A DNA stretch of 64,000 nt from Akanthomyces muscarius (Eukaryota > Ascomycota > Sordariomycetes > Hypocreales > Cordycipitaceae), in contig NC_079245.1 in assembly GCF_028009165.1 (NCBI RefSeq), positions 558,001 through 622,000 of the forward strand, in the 5' to 3' direction. Below, in pieces: positions 35,209 through 44,389 of this stretch. A program made the position numbers and the translations under genes. Within the stretch, counting starts at the first letter, position 1; the number at the start of each line of letters is the position of its first letter. A model generated the notes under the pieces. That model ran no database searches, was not told where the DNA came from, and saw only the letters and a program-made list of their open reading frames with translations.

Positions 35209-36781
35209 ATGGAGATGGACGAGGAGATGGACCCTGCGACGTTGAATCTGATTCTTGAGCTGCAGTTTCAAGATGCCCAGGATGCTGCTTCTCGACGAGA
35301 TCATGGCCCGAGCTCTTTTTTCAGAGGGCGTCAGCGGCAGCGGCAGCGACGCTCGTTGGAAACCCTCGACAGAGAACTTGCCATGGATCTGCAGCAGCAC
35401 GAGTTTGACGAGTTTGAACAGCGTCGTCGTCGTCGTGCCACTGCTCCAGACATGCGTCCCAGTACGACGAGGAGGACGCGAACGCGGTACGAGGACACAG
35501 GCGGCGACGACTCCGACGACGACCCCGACCTACTGGCAGCGCTTGCTGCCTCTCGCATGCGTGTAAACAACCACGCCGGCTTTGCCTCCTCCTCATCCGC
35601 TGCCGCGAGGCACGAGGTCGGAGGCGATGACTCCGACGACGACCCCGACCTACTGGCAGCGCTTGCTGCCTCCGACGACGACCCCGACCTACTGGCAGCG
35701 CTTGCTGCCTCTCGTATCCGCGTCAACAGCAACGCCGGCGCTGCGTCCTCCCGCTCCGCTGTTGCGAGGCACGATATCAGAGGCGGTGACGACTCCAACA
35801 ACGACGATGACCTACTGGCAGCGCTTGCTGCCTCTCGTATCAGTGCCCGCAACCACGCAGCGCTTGCTGCCTCTCGCATCCATGTCAACAGCCACGCCGG
35901 CGCTGCTTCCTCCCGCTCCGCTGTTGCAAGGCACGATATCAGAGGCGGTGACGACTCCGACAACGACGATGACCTACTGGCAGCGCTTGCTGCCTCTCGC
36001 ATCAGTGCCCGCATCCACGCAGCGCTTGCCGCCTCTCGCGTCAGCGCCAGCAACCACGCCGGCCCCTCCTCCTCATCCGCCGCGGCGCCAGAATGCGTCT
36101 CCTGCATGGAGGCCATCCGGCCGCCCTCCTCGGCCATCCACCTGCCCTGCTCGCACCGCTACTGCGCCGGGTGCATGACGCGCGTCCTCGGCGCCGCCCT
36201 CGACGACGACGGCGAGTCGCGCTTCCCCGCGCGCTGCTGCGCGCAGCCCCTCCCCGTCGCCGAGGACCCGGCGAGCAGCGCCCTGCTCCCCGCGGACCTC
36301 GTGGCGCGGTACCGCGCCAGGCAGCGCGAGCACGGCGCGCGCAACCGCACCTACTGCCGGTCGTGCGGCCAGTTCATCCCGCCCGAGAGCGTGCACGGGA
36401 ACAGGGCGACGTGCATCTGGTGCGAGGCGGCGACGTGCGCCTGGTGCAAAGAGGCGTGGCACGGCGAGGGCGAGTGCCCGGCGGACGGGGCGGCGCTGGA
36501 GACGCTGCGCATGGCCGAGGAGAGGGGGTGGAAGCGATGCCCCGAGTGCAGGACCCTGGTTGAGCTGTCCACGGGCTGTAATCATATGAGTAAGTCTGCA
36601 GTTCCCATCCCCGATATTCTTCCTCTTGAGGTTGTGAGGCACATGGCGGGATTGTTCTTGTTTGCTGACGGCTTGCTGGAAAGCCTGTCGCTGTGGTGCC
36701 GAGTTCTGCTACTCCTGCGGCGAGGAGTGGGGGCCGTGCCGCTGCAGGATAGTATTGCCCGACGGGGACCAGCAGCCATGA
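35209..36781 (+). CDS. RBR (RING-IBR-RING) E3 ubiquitin ligase with tandem UIM-like repeats
   Basis: Two exons, 35209-36589 and 36684-36781, give 492 residues. The 94-nt intron (GTAAGT...AAG) splits RING2 and must be removed to obtain CRCGAEFCYSCG. Residues 1-95 are Gln/Arg-rich. Residues about 99-285 hold at least four repeats of a DDDPDLLAALAASR-like unit plus partial copies. Each has an acidic run followed by Leu-x2-Ala-x3-Ser, exactly the spacing of a ubiquitin-interacting motif. RING1 starts at Cys296 (CVSCMEAIRPP), the IBR at about 375-430 (TYCRSCGQFIPPE, CAWCKEAWHGEGEC) and RING2 at about 443-480. Cys457 in TGCNHM is in the position of the catalytic thioester cysteine of RBR ligases. 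The UIM-like array should bind ubiquitin or ubiquitin chains. DNA repeats underlie the protein repeats, so copy number may vary. Confidence 0.9.
35503..36060. repeat. Degenerate in-frame tandem repeats encoding UIM-like units
   Basis: The core ctactggcagcgcttgctgc recurs at about 35529, 35649, 35687, 35811 and 35974, with shortened copies at about 35857 and 36018. Unit spacing varies (about 38, 120-125 and 160 bases), and the 35760-35880 and 35920-36040 blocks are near copies of each other, so the array grew by unequal duplication. Reading frame is kept throughout. Confidence 0.85.
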
Positions 36782-37057
36782 GTAGAGCCCAAAGGGCACC
36801 AAGTAGTGCGCGAAGACTTAAAAGATGTTTGGAGATTCCACTGTTTGTTCTCTATTCTGGTGGCTTTTCCGTCTCGCACAGAAGTGAAGAAGCCGGAAGA
36901 GCGTTTGGCTTTTAACAAAAAAACTGTGCTTGTCTATTTGTCACTTTTTCAGACTAATCAAAATGTATTTGTCAGGACTATTCCTGAGGTCTTCCGCTAA
37001 AAGGCAGTTCCTGTCCTTCAATGCACAACAGTATCGAGCGTTCTAATGTACAGCTCC

Positions 37058-39166
37058 TCAATCCTCCTCGCCCGTGCCCGTCAACCCGCTCGCCACGCCC
37101 GCCATGCGCCGTCCCAGCAGGTCATCCGTGCTCTTGAGCTTCAGCAGGCTCTTGTTCTGCTTAATCTTGCGCTTCGGCTTCTCCTCAGTCTCTTCCGCCT
37201 CCGCATCTTCCTGCTCTTCCGCTCCCTCCTTCTTATCCGCCGTCGCGCTCCGTCCTCTCGTCAGCTTCGTCATGCTAATCTCCAACGGCCTGTCCTCGTC
37301 GCCACTCGACTCCGCGGCCGCCGCTTTTCTGCGACTTGCCTCCTCGTTGCGCGATACCCGTCGTGTCCGCACGTGCGACTGCCGCGCCTCCTCGGCCTCG
37401 ACAAACAGCTGGTCGAACCACTCGGCGCTGCGCTCAAAGTGCCGCCACGACGGCGGGTAGATGCCCGGAAACTGCATGAAGCCGTGCGAGGCGCCGGGGA
37501 TGAGCACCACTTCGGGCGAGGTGTCGGCCTGCGCGTCGAGCTCTTCTTCGGAGAAGAGGCCGGACCGCGTCGTCTCCTTGGCGCGGCGTAAGCGGCCCGC
37601 AAAGATGACGGTATCGTCGACGAGGGGGTCGCGCTCGCCCGTCATAAAGTATGTCTTGGGGAACTTGGCGAGGAGGTACTCGGGGGCGAGCACGGGGCTC
37701 AGCATGTAGTCCTGCGAAAAGTCGGGCCGGTTGTGCTCGCCAATGTAGAGGATGATCATGGCGCGCATCATCTCGGGCGTGAGCACGCGGTCGTTGACGT
37801 AGGAAATCATCGACGACGTGGCGAGGCGCGTCTTCATGGGTTCTGGGTGGTGCGAGACGGTCGCCGTCGTGGCCGCCGGCGACGTCGGGGCGCTGAGCGT
37901 CTGCGGGCCGCTGTGCGAGAACTCGGGGCGGGATCCCTTCAGCTGGTCCATGGGATTACTGCTCACGTCGACGGCGTTGTCCTTGGGCGACGCCTCGTCC
38001 TCGTCTTCCGAGTGGTACGGCGTGCCGACAACGTCGGTGTACTGGCGGCTCTTTTTGCGCACAATGGCGCGGTTCGTCTTGCGGAACTTGCGGTCGCGAA
38101 TCAGCGACATTTGCTCATCCGTCATCCAGTTGCCAATGTTCATGTCCAGCGCCGGGTAGAAGCACACGAGGCCGTCGGGCGGCGGGAGGGTGCTGCCGCG
38201 GGGCGTCTTGCGGAACGGCGTGCTGGCCGTCTCGAGGATCATGAGCGTGGCCGCGACGCTGAGGTTGCCGCCCGCGCTGTCGCCCGTAATCACAATCTTG
38301 GGAATGTGCTCGCCCGACATGCCGATGCATTTGCCGCGCGTCCGGATCAGCGTAGAGTAAACGTCGAACACTTCGTTGAGCGCATATGGGTAAGGGAACT
38401 CGGGCGCCTTTTTGTAGTCGAGGCTCAGGATCGGCAAGCCAGACTTGGTCGCCCAGGCAAAGAGCTTGTCGTCGTTGCAGCGCGGGTCCATGGCCACGAA
38501 GCCGCCACCGGGGATATCTAGAATCAGGCGGGTGTGGTCGGCCAGGTCGGCCAACGGCCCGTCAAAGTACAGCCACGCCGATACGGGCTCCTTGTAGTCG
38601 CTATTCGCGGGTCGCGGGATGCGGACCTGTCTCGGGGGCCATTTCGTAAAGCGCGGGCGCATCAAGCTCTGCAGCACGCGCAAGTAGGGCGTGGTGCCTT
38701 TGTTCCACGCCACGCGCATGTGCTCGACGGTGATCATGCCCCTCACCTTGCGCACCTTTTCGTCGGCGCGCTCCGCCGCAAACAGGTAAAAGATGGAAAA
38801 GACGACGCTCGCGATGTCGCGCGCCCACTTGGCGCGAATCTTCATGGCGGTCCAGAAGCCGGCGTCCATGGCCGTGAGCACCCAGGTGGCGCGGAAGTAG
38901 GTCGTGTCGTACATGTTGGCCATGGGCTCGGGGCTGGCGAGGCCGACGAGGGCGGAAAAGTTGCGGGCGGCGTACATGTAGATCATGGTCATGACAAAGA
39001 CCTGCCACGACGTCAGGCGGCTGCTGAAGAACTGAGAAACATGTCGGATGCCGGGGGGTCCGTGTTTGCCGCCCTTTTGCAGGTACAGCCCCCAGAGGGA
39101 GAGCACGGCGAGGACCTGCAGGCGCCGCGACTTGGTCGAAGGCCGGCCCAGGACGTGGTCAATCAT
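37058..39166 (-). CDS. Alpha/beta hydrolase of the hormone-sensitive-lipase family (membrane-anchored esterase/lipase)
   Basis: An intronless gene of 702 residues. Hydrophobic helices near 50-70 and 115-130 suggest membrane association. The catalytic features are the oxyanion segment LDIPGGGFVAMDP (residues 216-228; Pro replaces the His of HGGG), the nucleophile elbow GDSAGG with Ser298, the acid ERDPLVDD with Asp513, and GASHGF with His561. A Ser/Glu-rich insert at about 370-450 interrupts the domain between nucleophile and acid. The tail after 600 is a Lys/Glu-rich disordered region. It should hydrolyse ester bonds of lipids or small esters. The substrate is unknown. It converges on the RBR gene with only about 275 bases between. 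The family call is firm, but the Pro in the oxyanion motif makes me cautious about the exact reaction. Confidence 0.92.
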   Translation of the reverse strand: MIDHVLGRPSTKSRRLQVLAVLSLWGLYLQKGGKHGPPGIRHVSQFFSSRLTSWQVFVMTMIYMYAARNFSALVGLASPEPMANMYDTTYFRATWVLTAMDAGFWTAMKIRAKWARDIASVVFSIFYLFAAERADEKVRKVRGMITVEHMRVAWNKGTTPYLRVLQSLMRPRFTKWPPRQVRIPRPANSDYKEPVSAWLYFDGPLADLADHTRLILDIPGGGFVAMDPRCNDDKLFAWATKSGLPILSLDYKKAPEFPYPYALNEVFDVYSTLIRTRGKCIGMSGEHIPKIVITGDSAGGNLSVAATLMILETASTPFRKTPRGSTLPPPDGLVCFYPALDMNIGNWMTDEQMSLIRDRKFRKTNRAIVRKKSRQYTDVVGTPYHSEDEDEASPKDNAVDVSSNPMDQLKGSRPEFSHSGPQTLSAPTSPAATTATVSHHPEPMKTRLATSSMISYVNDRVLTPEMMRAMIILYIGEHNRPDFSQDYMLSPVLAPEYLLAKFPKTYFMTGERDPLVDDTVIFAGRLRRAKETTRSGLFSEEELDAQADTSPEVVLIPGASHGFMQFPGIYPPSWRHFERSAEWFDQLFVEAEEARQSHVRTRRVSRNEEASRRKAAAAESSGDEDRPLEISMTKLTRGRSATADKKEGAEEQEDAEAEETEEKPKRKIKQNKSLLKLKSTDDLLGRRMAGVASGLTGTGEED

Positions 39167-40371
39167 GATGGCGACGCGGGTGGTGGTGATGATGTATGAG
39201 TAGCGCTCGAAATCGATTTAAAGACGCGAGTTGGGTTATATTTGGAATGCCCAATTCATCATGTGTTAGAGGCTGAGACAAGCTGGCGATTCGCCCACGT
39301 GTAAATTGTGACGTAGAGCTAGTTAGCCACTGCGATAGCGTCGTGGGTAAGGGTTGCTGGTGATAATCTCGCGGTTTTGATAAGGAGTGTCGGCACGAAT
39401 TTCGGTATTCTGGGCCAGGACGACAATGCGAGAAATTTGCAATGGAGTCGCTTTGGTGAGGGAGGGAGAAGAAGAAAACAAGGTCAAAGCTGGCCTGTTT
39501 GCAGTCTGTCTCCCTTTGTATTGGTCCCCGCAAGCTTGTGTGTGGAGGGGCACGGCCGCCTCGAGGCTGGCTGGCTTGTGAAAGTTGGCGGCCCGCGTGA
39601 CGTTGGCTGCCAGCGGTCAAGAATGGAAGAATGCAAGAAAAAAGGGGACTGACGCTTACATGGGAAAGGTAGATCTTATTGGGCACCGACTATTGCACGA
39701 GGGCTTCTACAACAGGTAATAAAGCGCAAGGGTCATAAGCTCTGTTTGCTACGGATACACATGCGCTAACTTGTTAGTGATGCTGACGGCTGACATGTGA
39801 AAGTCGATGTGGGTTGGAATGGACGGGAGCGACATGGCAAAGTGCACGCACTCGGTGCTGAAACAAGTTGAAGATTTGCGAGTAATTTTTAAAACTCGAA
39901 AGATGTATATGATGCATTATTCAATACTCAGTCCCGTTTCCGATTAAATCTGTCCTGTTTGCCCAACATCGACCGCATCACAGCTGTTAGCGGGCCGGCC
40001 AGGCGATCCACCTGGGGTAACAAGCGGCCAGTCTGGGGTAATCCCATACGCTACCCTGCAGTCGAAAAATGCCCAGCAGAGGTAATTCGTGCAGAAAATC
40101 TCTTTTGTTGTTTCATTTGCAGGTGAATGATCAAAAATTTAAATCATTATAAAACTATCTAGGTCTCCTGTCGGAGACGCTAGACAGACCTCATACCATT
40201 GGTCCGACAGGGGGCCACTCGACATGATGATGTACTATTGTCAAATGAAGCACGACATGTGCGGAGCGCAGATATAAACAAATAAGGATATCCTTTCTAT
40301 ATACCAAAAGCTTTGCAAGTGCCAAACGCCGTAGTCTACTCTTTATTTTCATCACGGGTCTCTTTTTCCGT
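39167..40371. other. Intergenic, hydrolase promoter and ARG8 3' flank
   Basis: About 1.2 kb with no recognisable gene; AT-rich near 40100-40320. Minus-strand ORFs such as 39159-39686 have a biased composition and are not called. Confidence 0.4.
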
Positions 40372-41902
40372 CTACTGTCTAGTCGCAGCAATCGCCTCCT
40401 CCAGAATCCCCAGACCAATCCCAATCTCCTCCTCAGAGATCTTTAGGCTCGGCACGAAGCGCAGCGTGTTGGTGCCCGCCGTGATGACCAGCAGGCCCCT
40501 CTCGCGCGCGGCTTTAATCACGGGCGTCGGGTCCTCGGTCATCTGCAGGCCGAGAATCAGGCCCTTGCCGCGCACCTCCTTGACGAGGTCCGGGAAGCGC
40601 TCGCGGATCTTGGCGAGGCCGCCGCGGAAGAGCTCCGACTTGGCGCGGACGTCGGCCTGCAGGGCCGGGTCGGACAGCTTGGTGACCATGTAGTGCGCGA
40701 GGCGGCACGCGAGCGGGTTGCCGCCAAAGGTAGTGCCGTGGTCGCCAACGGCAATCTTTTCCGCGACGGCGTCGTTGACGAGCACGGCGCCGACGGGGAA
40801 GCCGTTGCCGAGGGCTTTTGCTGTCGAGAGAATGTCCGGGTGGGCCTCCTTGGGTAGGTGGCCATGGGCCCAGAGCTGGCCAGTCCGGCCGAGGCCGCAC
40901 TGAATCTCGTCGTAGATGAGCACAGCGCCGACCTCCCTGGCGCGCTTGGCGAGGGCGACCAGAAAGTCCTGCGAGGCCGTCTGCACGCCGCCCTCGCCCT
41001 GGATGGGCTCGACAATGACGCCGCACGTCTTTTCCGTGACGAGGGCGTCGATGCCGGAGATGTCGTTGTAGGTGCCCTGCCTGAAGCCGGGCACCATGGG
41101 CGCAAACGGCTGCTGGTACTTGGGGTTGTGCGTGGCCGACAGGGCGCCCATGGTCCGTCCGTGAAAGGCATTGTTGAACGAGACGACCTCGGTCTTGGCG
41201 CAGCTGGGGTCGAGGACCTTGCCGACCTTGCGCGCAAACTTGATGGCGGCCTCGTTGGCCTCGGAGCCCGAGTTGCACACAAACACCCGGGCGACGTCGT
41301 GCATGGCGCCCGACTCGCGCGTCTTGTCGACGAGCAGCCTAGACAGCGCGCCGGTCCAGGGGTTGTAGTAGAGGTTGGAGGCGTGGACGAGCGTCTGGGC
41401 CTGCTGCGTCAGGAGCTCGGTGAACTCGGGGTCGCAGTGGCCGAGCGCGGTGACGGCGATGCCGGCGGTGAAGTCGAGGTACTTGCGGTTGTCGACGTCC
41501 CACAGCCAGGAGCCGGCGCCCTGCACGAAGACGGGCGGCGGCCGGGCGTACGTGGCTACCATGTAGGGCGCGTGCTCGGCGACGAGGGCGGCGCTCGGGG
41601 AGTCGGCGGCGGGATCGGGGTTGGGAAGCTCTGCGTCGCGCTGTGACTGTTAGCCATTGCTGATTAAGAATATCCAACCGTTCCAACTATCTAGTGATCA
41701 AGACTGAAACGCGGCTGCCAAGTTTCGAGCGAAGCGAGGCCAAAAAAAAACGTACGTTGATGCTGGATTGAGTCGGCGACGACAGGTTCGAGTTGGCGCC
41801 GACACCGGCGGTGGCATAGCTGCGGGTGAAAACGGGCGCAGGACGGCTCAGGGAGCGCAGGGCGGCGGCAGAGTGCCTAGAAAGAGCCAATCGAGACGCC
41901 AT
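40372..41902 (-). CDS. arg8: Acetylornithine aminotransferase, mitochondrial
   Basis: Two exons, 41756-41902 and 40372-41646, joined in phase 0 across a 109-nt intron, give 473 residues. The first exon encodes a mitochondrial presequence: Arg/Ser/Ala-rich with no acidic residues, ending around RSYATA. The enzyme is a class-III PLP aminotransferase that converts N-acetylglutamate semialdehyde to N2-acetylornithine with glutamate as donor, in mitochondrial arginine synthesis. Visible motifs are CNSGSEANEAAIKFAR (PLP phosphate region), IYDEIQCGLGRTG with the conserved Asp, and STAKALGNGFP with the PLP lysine near residue 326, plus HGRTMGALSAT. Length is typical. A TGACTCA site about 264 bases upstream suggests general amino-acid control. 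Ornithine aminotransferase is a paralog, but the mitochondrial presequence and overall motif set favour the acetylornithine enzyme. Confidence 0.93.
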
Positions 41903-42165
41903 GGTTGTGATGAAGCAATCCCTTCGGAATTGATGTCGGTGTGGAAGGGTAGCGACGTGAGGAAAGTGACGGGAGTGAATGAGCTAGATAAATGTCAGTC
42001 AGTCGGAGGGGATCGAGCTGGGGTGGGCCGTTGGCCGTCGGCACTTTTTATTTGGCAGCCGGACGGTGCAGACGGTTATCGATTGGCGCGCCCTGTGCGT
42101 CGAAACTTATGGGCCGCCGCCGATGAGGCAACAGTCATAGCAGACCGCCAATAATGGACCGTAAT

Positions 42166-42172
42166 TGACTCA
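42166..42172. promoter_or_regulatory. Probable CPC1/GCN4 binding site upstream of arg8
   Basis: TGACTCA is a perfect match to the bZIP general-control site and lies 264 bases before the arg8 start. Arginine biosynthetic genes are classic targets of Gcn4/CPC1. A 7-bp match can occur by chance, but its position before an arginine gene makes it credible. Confidence 0.5.
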
Positions 42173-42483
42173 CGAAGCGTCTTCGTATCTACGAGGGATT
42201 TTGTTAAAAATCATCTATTATTTGAGCCATTTTTTGCTGTGTTGCGTTGTGCCGATTGACTGTCTAGTTGCGGCGTGGCGGTTGCCCTCCTCATCCAGAC
42301 CGCTACGAGTCCACTTACACGCGAGGCAATGCAGCTATAATATTATGGCTGCCAATATTCAGTATTCAAGTATATGAGATGGACTGCATGCAAACTCGTC
42401 AGCATTCAACACAGGTTGCTCATTAGAACTGTTCATTCAGCATAAGCGCTAGCAACACCGCCCCCAGCAACAAATATCTCATA

Positions 42484-42640
42484 CATGCCCGTCTCGTAAA
42501 GTGGATGGATCGGATGTTTATTTGCTCTATATTTGGACAAGAAAATAAGAGAATAATTCTTTCATGCCCGTCTAGCAAAGTGGATGGATTTGAGGTTGTT
42601 TGCTCTATATTCGGACAAGAAAGTTGGAGAATAATTCTTT
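42484..42640. repeat. Two diverged tandem copies of a 79-bp unit
   Basis: Unit 1 is 42484-42562 and unit 2 is 42563-42640. Both start with catgcccgtct and end with agaataattcttt, with several substitutions between. The array sits just past the end of the sugar transporter gene, in AT-rich non-coding DNA. It is not a recognised mobile element and has no long terminal inverted repeats. Confidence 0.85.
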
Positions 42641-42766
42641 GTATTTACTGTATAAATTTCTTTGTTCTGTGTTGACCATTACTTGATTCAATCTCTCACA
42701 AACAAACGAGTACCTGTCCTCTTCTGTCATCCCCTGCGCAGACTACCAACCCGGCTTCGATCTGCA

Positions 42767-44389
42767 CTACTCCACCATCGTGACAACCCGCCGCTTCTGC
42801 GTCGACGCCTTTCGCGGGTTCGGGCTCTCAAAGATGTCGTCCAGCTCCTCGAGGGTGTACCCCTTGGTCTCGACGCTGTAAAAGTACGAAATCGCCAGCT
42901 CCACAAAGTTCCACGCGCTGAAGATGACATATGTCTTGTACCCAATCTTCTGCAGCGCCACCGGCGTCGCAAACTGGTTGATCAGGCCCGCCGCGTTGAC
43001 GCCCAGGTTCTGGAACGCGACGCCCTTGGCGCGCTGCTCGTACGCAAACACCTCGACCGCGTACACGCCCTGCAGCGGCGTGATACCGATGCAGTAGATG
43101 AAGGAGAAGATGAAGTAGAAGGCGATGCCCGCCTTGGCCGCCGCCACGTTGGTCGCGTCGCCCTCGACGACCGACGTGCCCGCCGCCATGGCCGCCCAAG
43201 ACAGACCCATGCCGAAGAGCGTCGGCAGCAGCAGCCGGCGGCGCCCGAGAAAGTCGCTCAGCGGCGAGCCGATGAAGCTGGCCATGGTGCTCATAAAGTT
43301 CTGCCAGACGTTGAGCGTCAGCACGCGCGTCGGGTCCGTGATGCCCGCGCTGCTGAAGAAGGCGCCGATAAAGTACGAGATGCCGCCGTTGGACAGCGCG
43401 CCCCAGACGCCAATCATCAGGCTGTTGCCCAGGCGGTACCGGCGCGCGCGCGTCGCGAACAGCGCGCGGTAGTCGTACCACGACTCGCGGCCCGCCAGCG
43501 CCAGCTGCTCCTCGAACTCGACGAGCTGCAGCCGCACCCACGGGTTCTCGGCGTCGCCGTCACCGTGGTACCTGGCCATGAAGGCGACGGCCTGGTCGCG
43601 CTTCCCGTGCGTGTACAGCCAGCGCGGCGACTCGGGCAGGAAGTACACCAGCACGGCCGCCACGCCGGGGCAGATGATTTGCGTCCACGTCGGGATGGTC
43701 CAGTTGCTGTTGCCGGGCATGTTGACCGTGGCCAGCGACACGGCCGCCGCGAGCAGCCCTCCAAAGTTGAGCATGCTGCTCTGGCCGCCCGCCAGCAGGC
43801 CGCGGAACGCCGGGTGCGCAATCTCGACCGTGTACGTCGTCGACGCCGCCTGCGCAATCACCGCGCCGAAGCCGAGCAGGAAGCGCCCCGCGAGGAACTG
43901 CCCGAGCGACCCCGTCGCCGCCGAGGTGCCCTGGATCGCCGCACCAATGACTGACAGCACGCAGCCGATGAAGATGCCGAAGCGGCGGCCGGGCCGGTCG
44001 CTGCACAGGCTGATAAAGGGGATGGCGGCGATGCCGGCAATCTGGTACACGGCGGTGATGTAGCCCGCCGCGAAGCCGTTGACGCCCGCGCCAAACATCT
44101 TTTGGAAGGAGTCCTCGACCAGGAAGCTGCCCATGATGGAGCTGTCGTAGCCGGACATGCTGCCGCAGAGAAAGGGCGCGACGCACATGAGGTACACGAA
44201 GAGCATGTTCTTGGAGAGCGCCGAGGGCGGCGCGGCGGCGGCGGCCTGCGCCCATCGTTCGGAGCCCTGCACGAGGGTGACTTTTTTGTTGGCGGTGCCG
44301 TCCTCGGCGTGGTCGAGGGGCGCGACGGCGAGGGCGTCGACCCCGACGACCTGTTCGACGGGTGCTTTTTCTGGCGTCGCAGCTGTCAT
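42767..44389 (-). CDS. MFS sugar transporter
   Basis: An intronless gene of 540 residues with about 12 predicted transmembrane helices and cytoplasmic N- and C-termini. Sugar-porter signatures present are CSDRPGRRFGI (loop 2-3), PESPRWLY after helix 6, SDFLGRRRLLLP (loop 8-9) and VETKGYTLEELDDIF in the last loop. These mark the sugar-porter branch of the major facilitator superfamily at the plasma membrane, moving hexoses, disaccharides or related compounds by proton symport. The N-terminal tail (about 65 residues) is long and Ala-rich. I cannot name the sugar. The closest relatives I recall are fungal hexose/lactose-permease-like proteins, with moderate confidence. Its 3' flank carries the 79-bp tandem repeat. 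Confidence 0.92.
   Translation of the reverse strand: MTAATPEKAPVEQVVGVDALAVAPLDHAEDGTANKKVTLVQGSERWAQAAAAAPPSALSKNMLFVYLMCVAPFLCGSMSGYDSSIMGSFLVEDSFQKMFGAGVNGFAAGYITAVYQIAGIAAIPFISLCSDRPGRRFGIFIGCVLSVIGAAIQGTSAATGSLGQFLAGRFLLGFGAVIAQAASTTYTVEIAHPAFRGLLAGGQSSMLNFGGLLAAAVSLATVNMPGNSNWTIPTWTQIICPGVAAVLVYFLPESPRWLYTHGKRDQAVAFMARYHGDGDAENPWVRLQLVEFEEQLALAGRESWYDYRALFATRARRYRLGNSLMIGVWGALSNGGISYFIGAFFSSAGITDPTRVLTLNVWQNFMSTMASFIGSPLSDFLGRRRLLLPTLFGMGLSWAAMAAGTSVVEGDATNVAAAKAGIAFYFIFSFIYCIGITPLQGVYAVEVFAYEQRAKGVAFQNLGVNAAGLINQFATPVALQKIGYKTYVIFSAWNFVELAISYFYSVETKGYTLEELDDIFESPNPRKASTQKRRVVTMVE

Noticed and set aside
35331..36137. Minus-strand ORF of 268 codons opposite the RBR repeat region
   Set aside because: It is a mirror of the tandem repeats (Ala/Ser/Glu-rich). 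The plus strand carries RING-IBR-RING and the splice site.
37733..38521. Plus-strand ORF of 262 codons opposite the alpha/beta hydrolase
   Set aside because: It is an antisense shadow with the same composition bias, and the hydrolase frame carries all catalytic motifs.
42662..43954. Long plus-strand ORF (430 codons) opposite the sugar transporter gene
   Set aside because: It is an Arg/Ala/His-biased shadow of the high-GC third positions of the real gene. No domain is seen.
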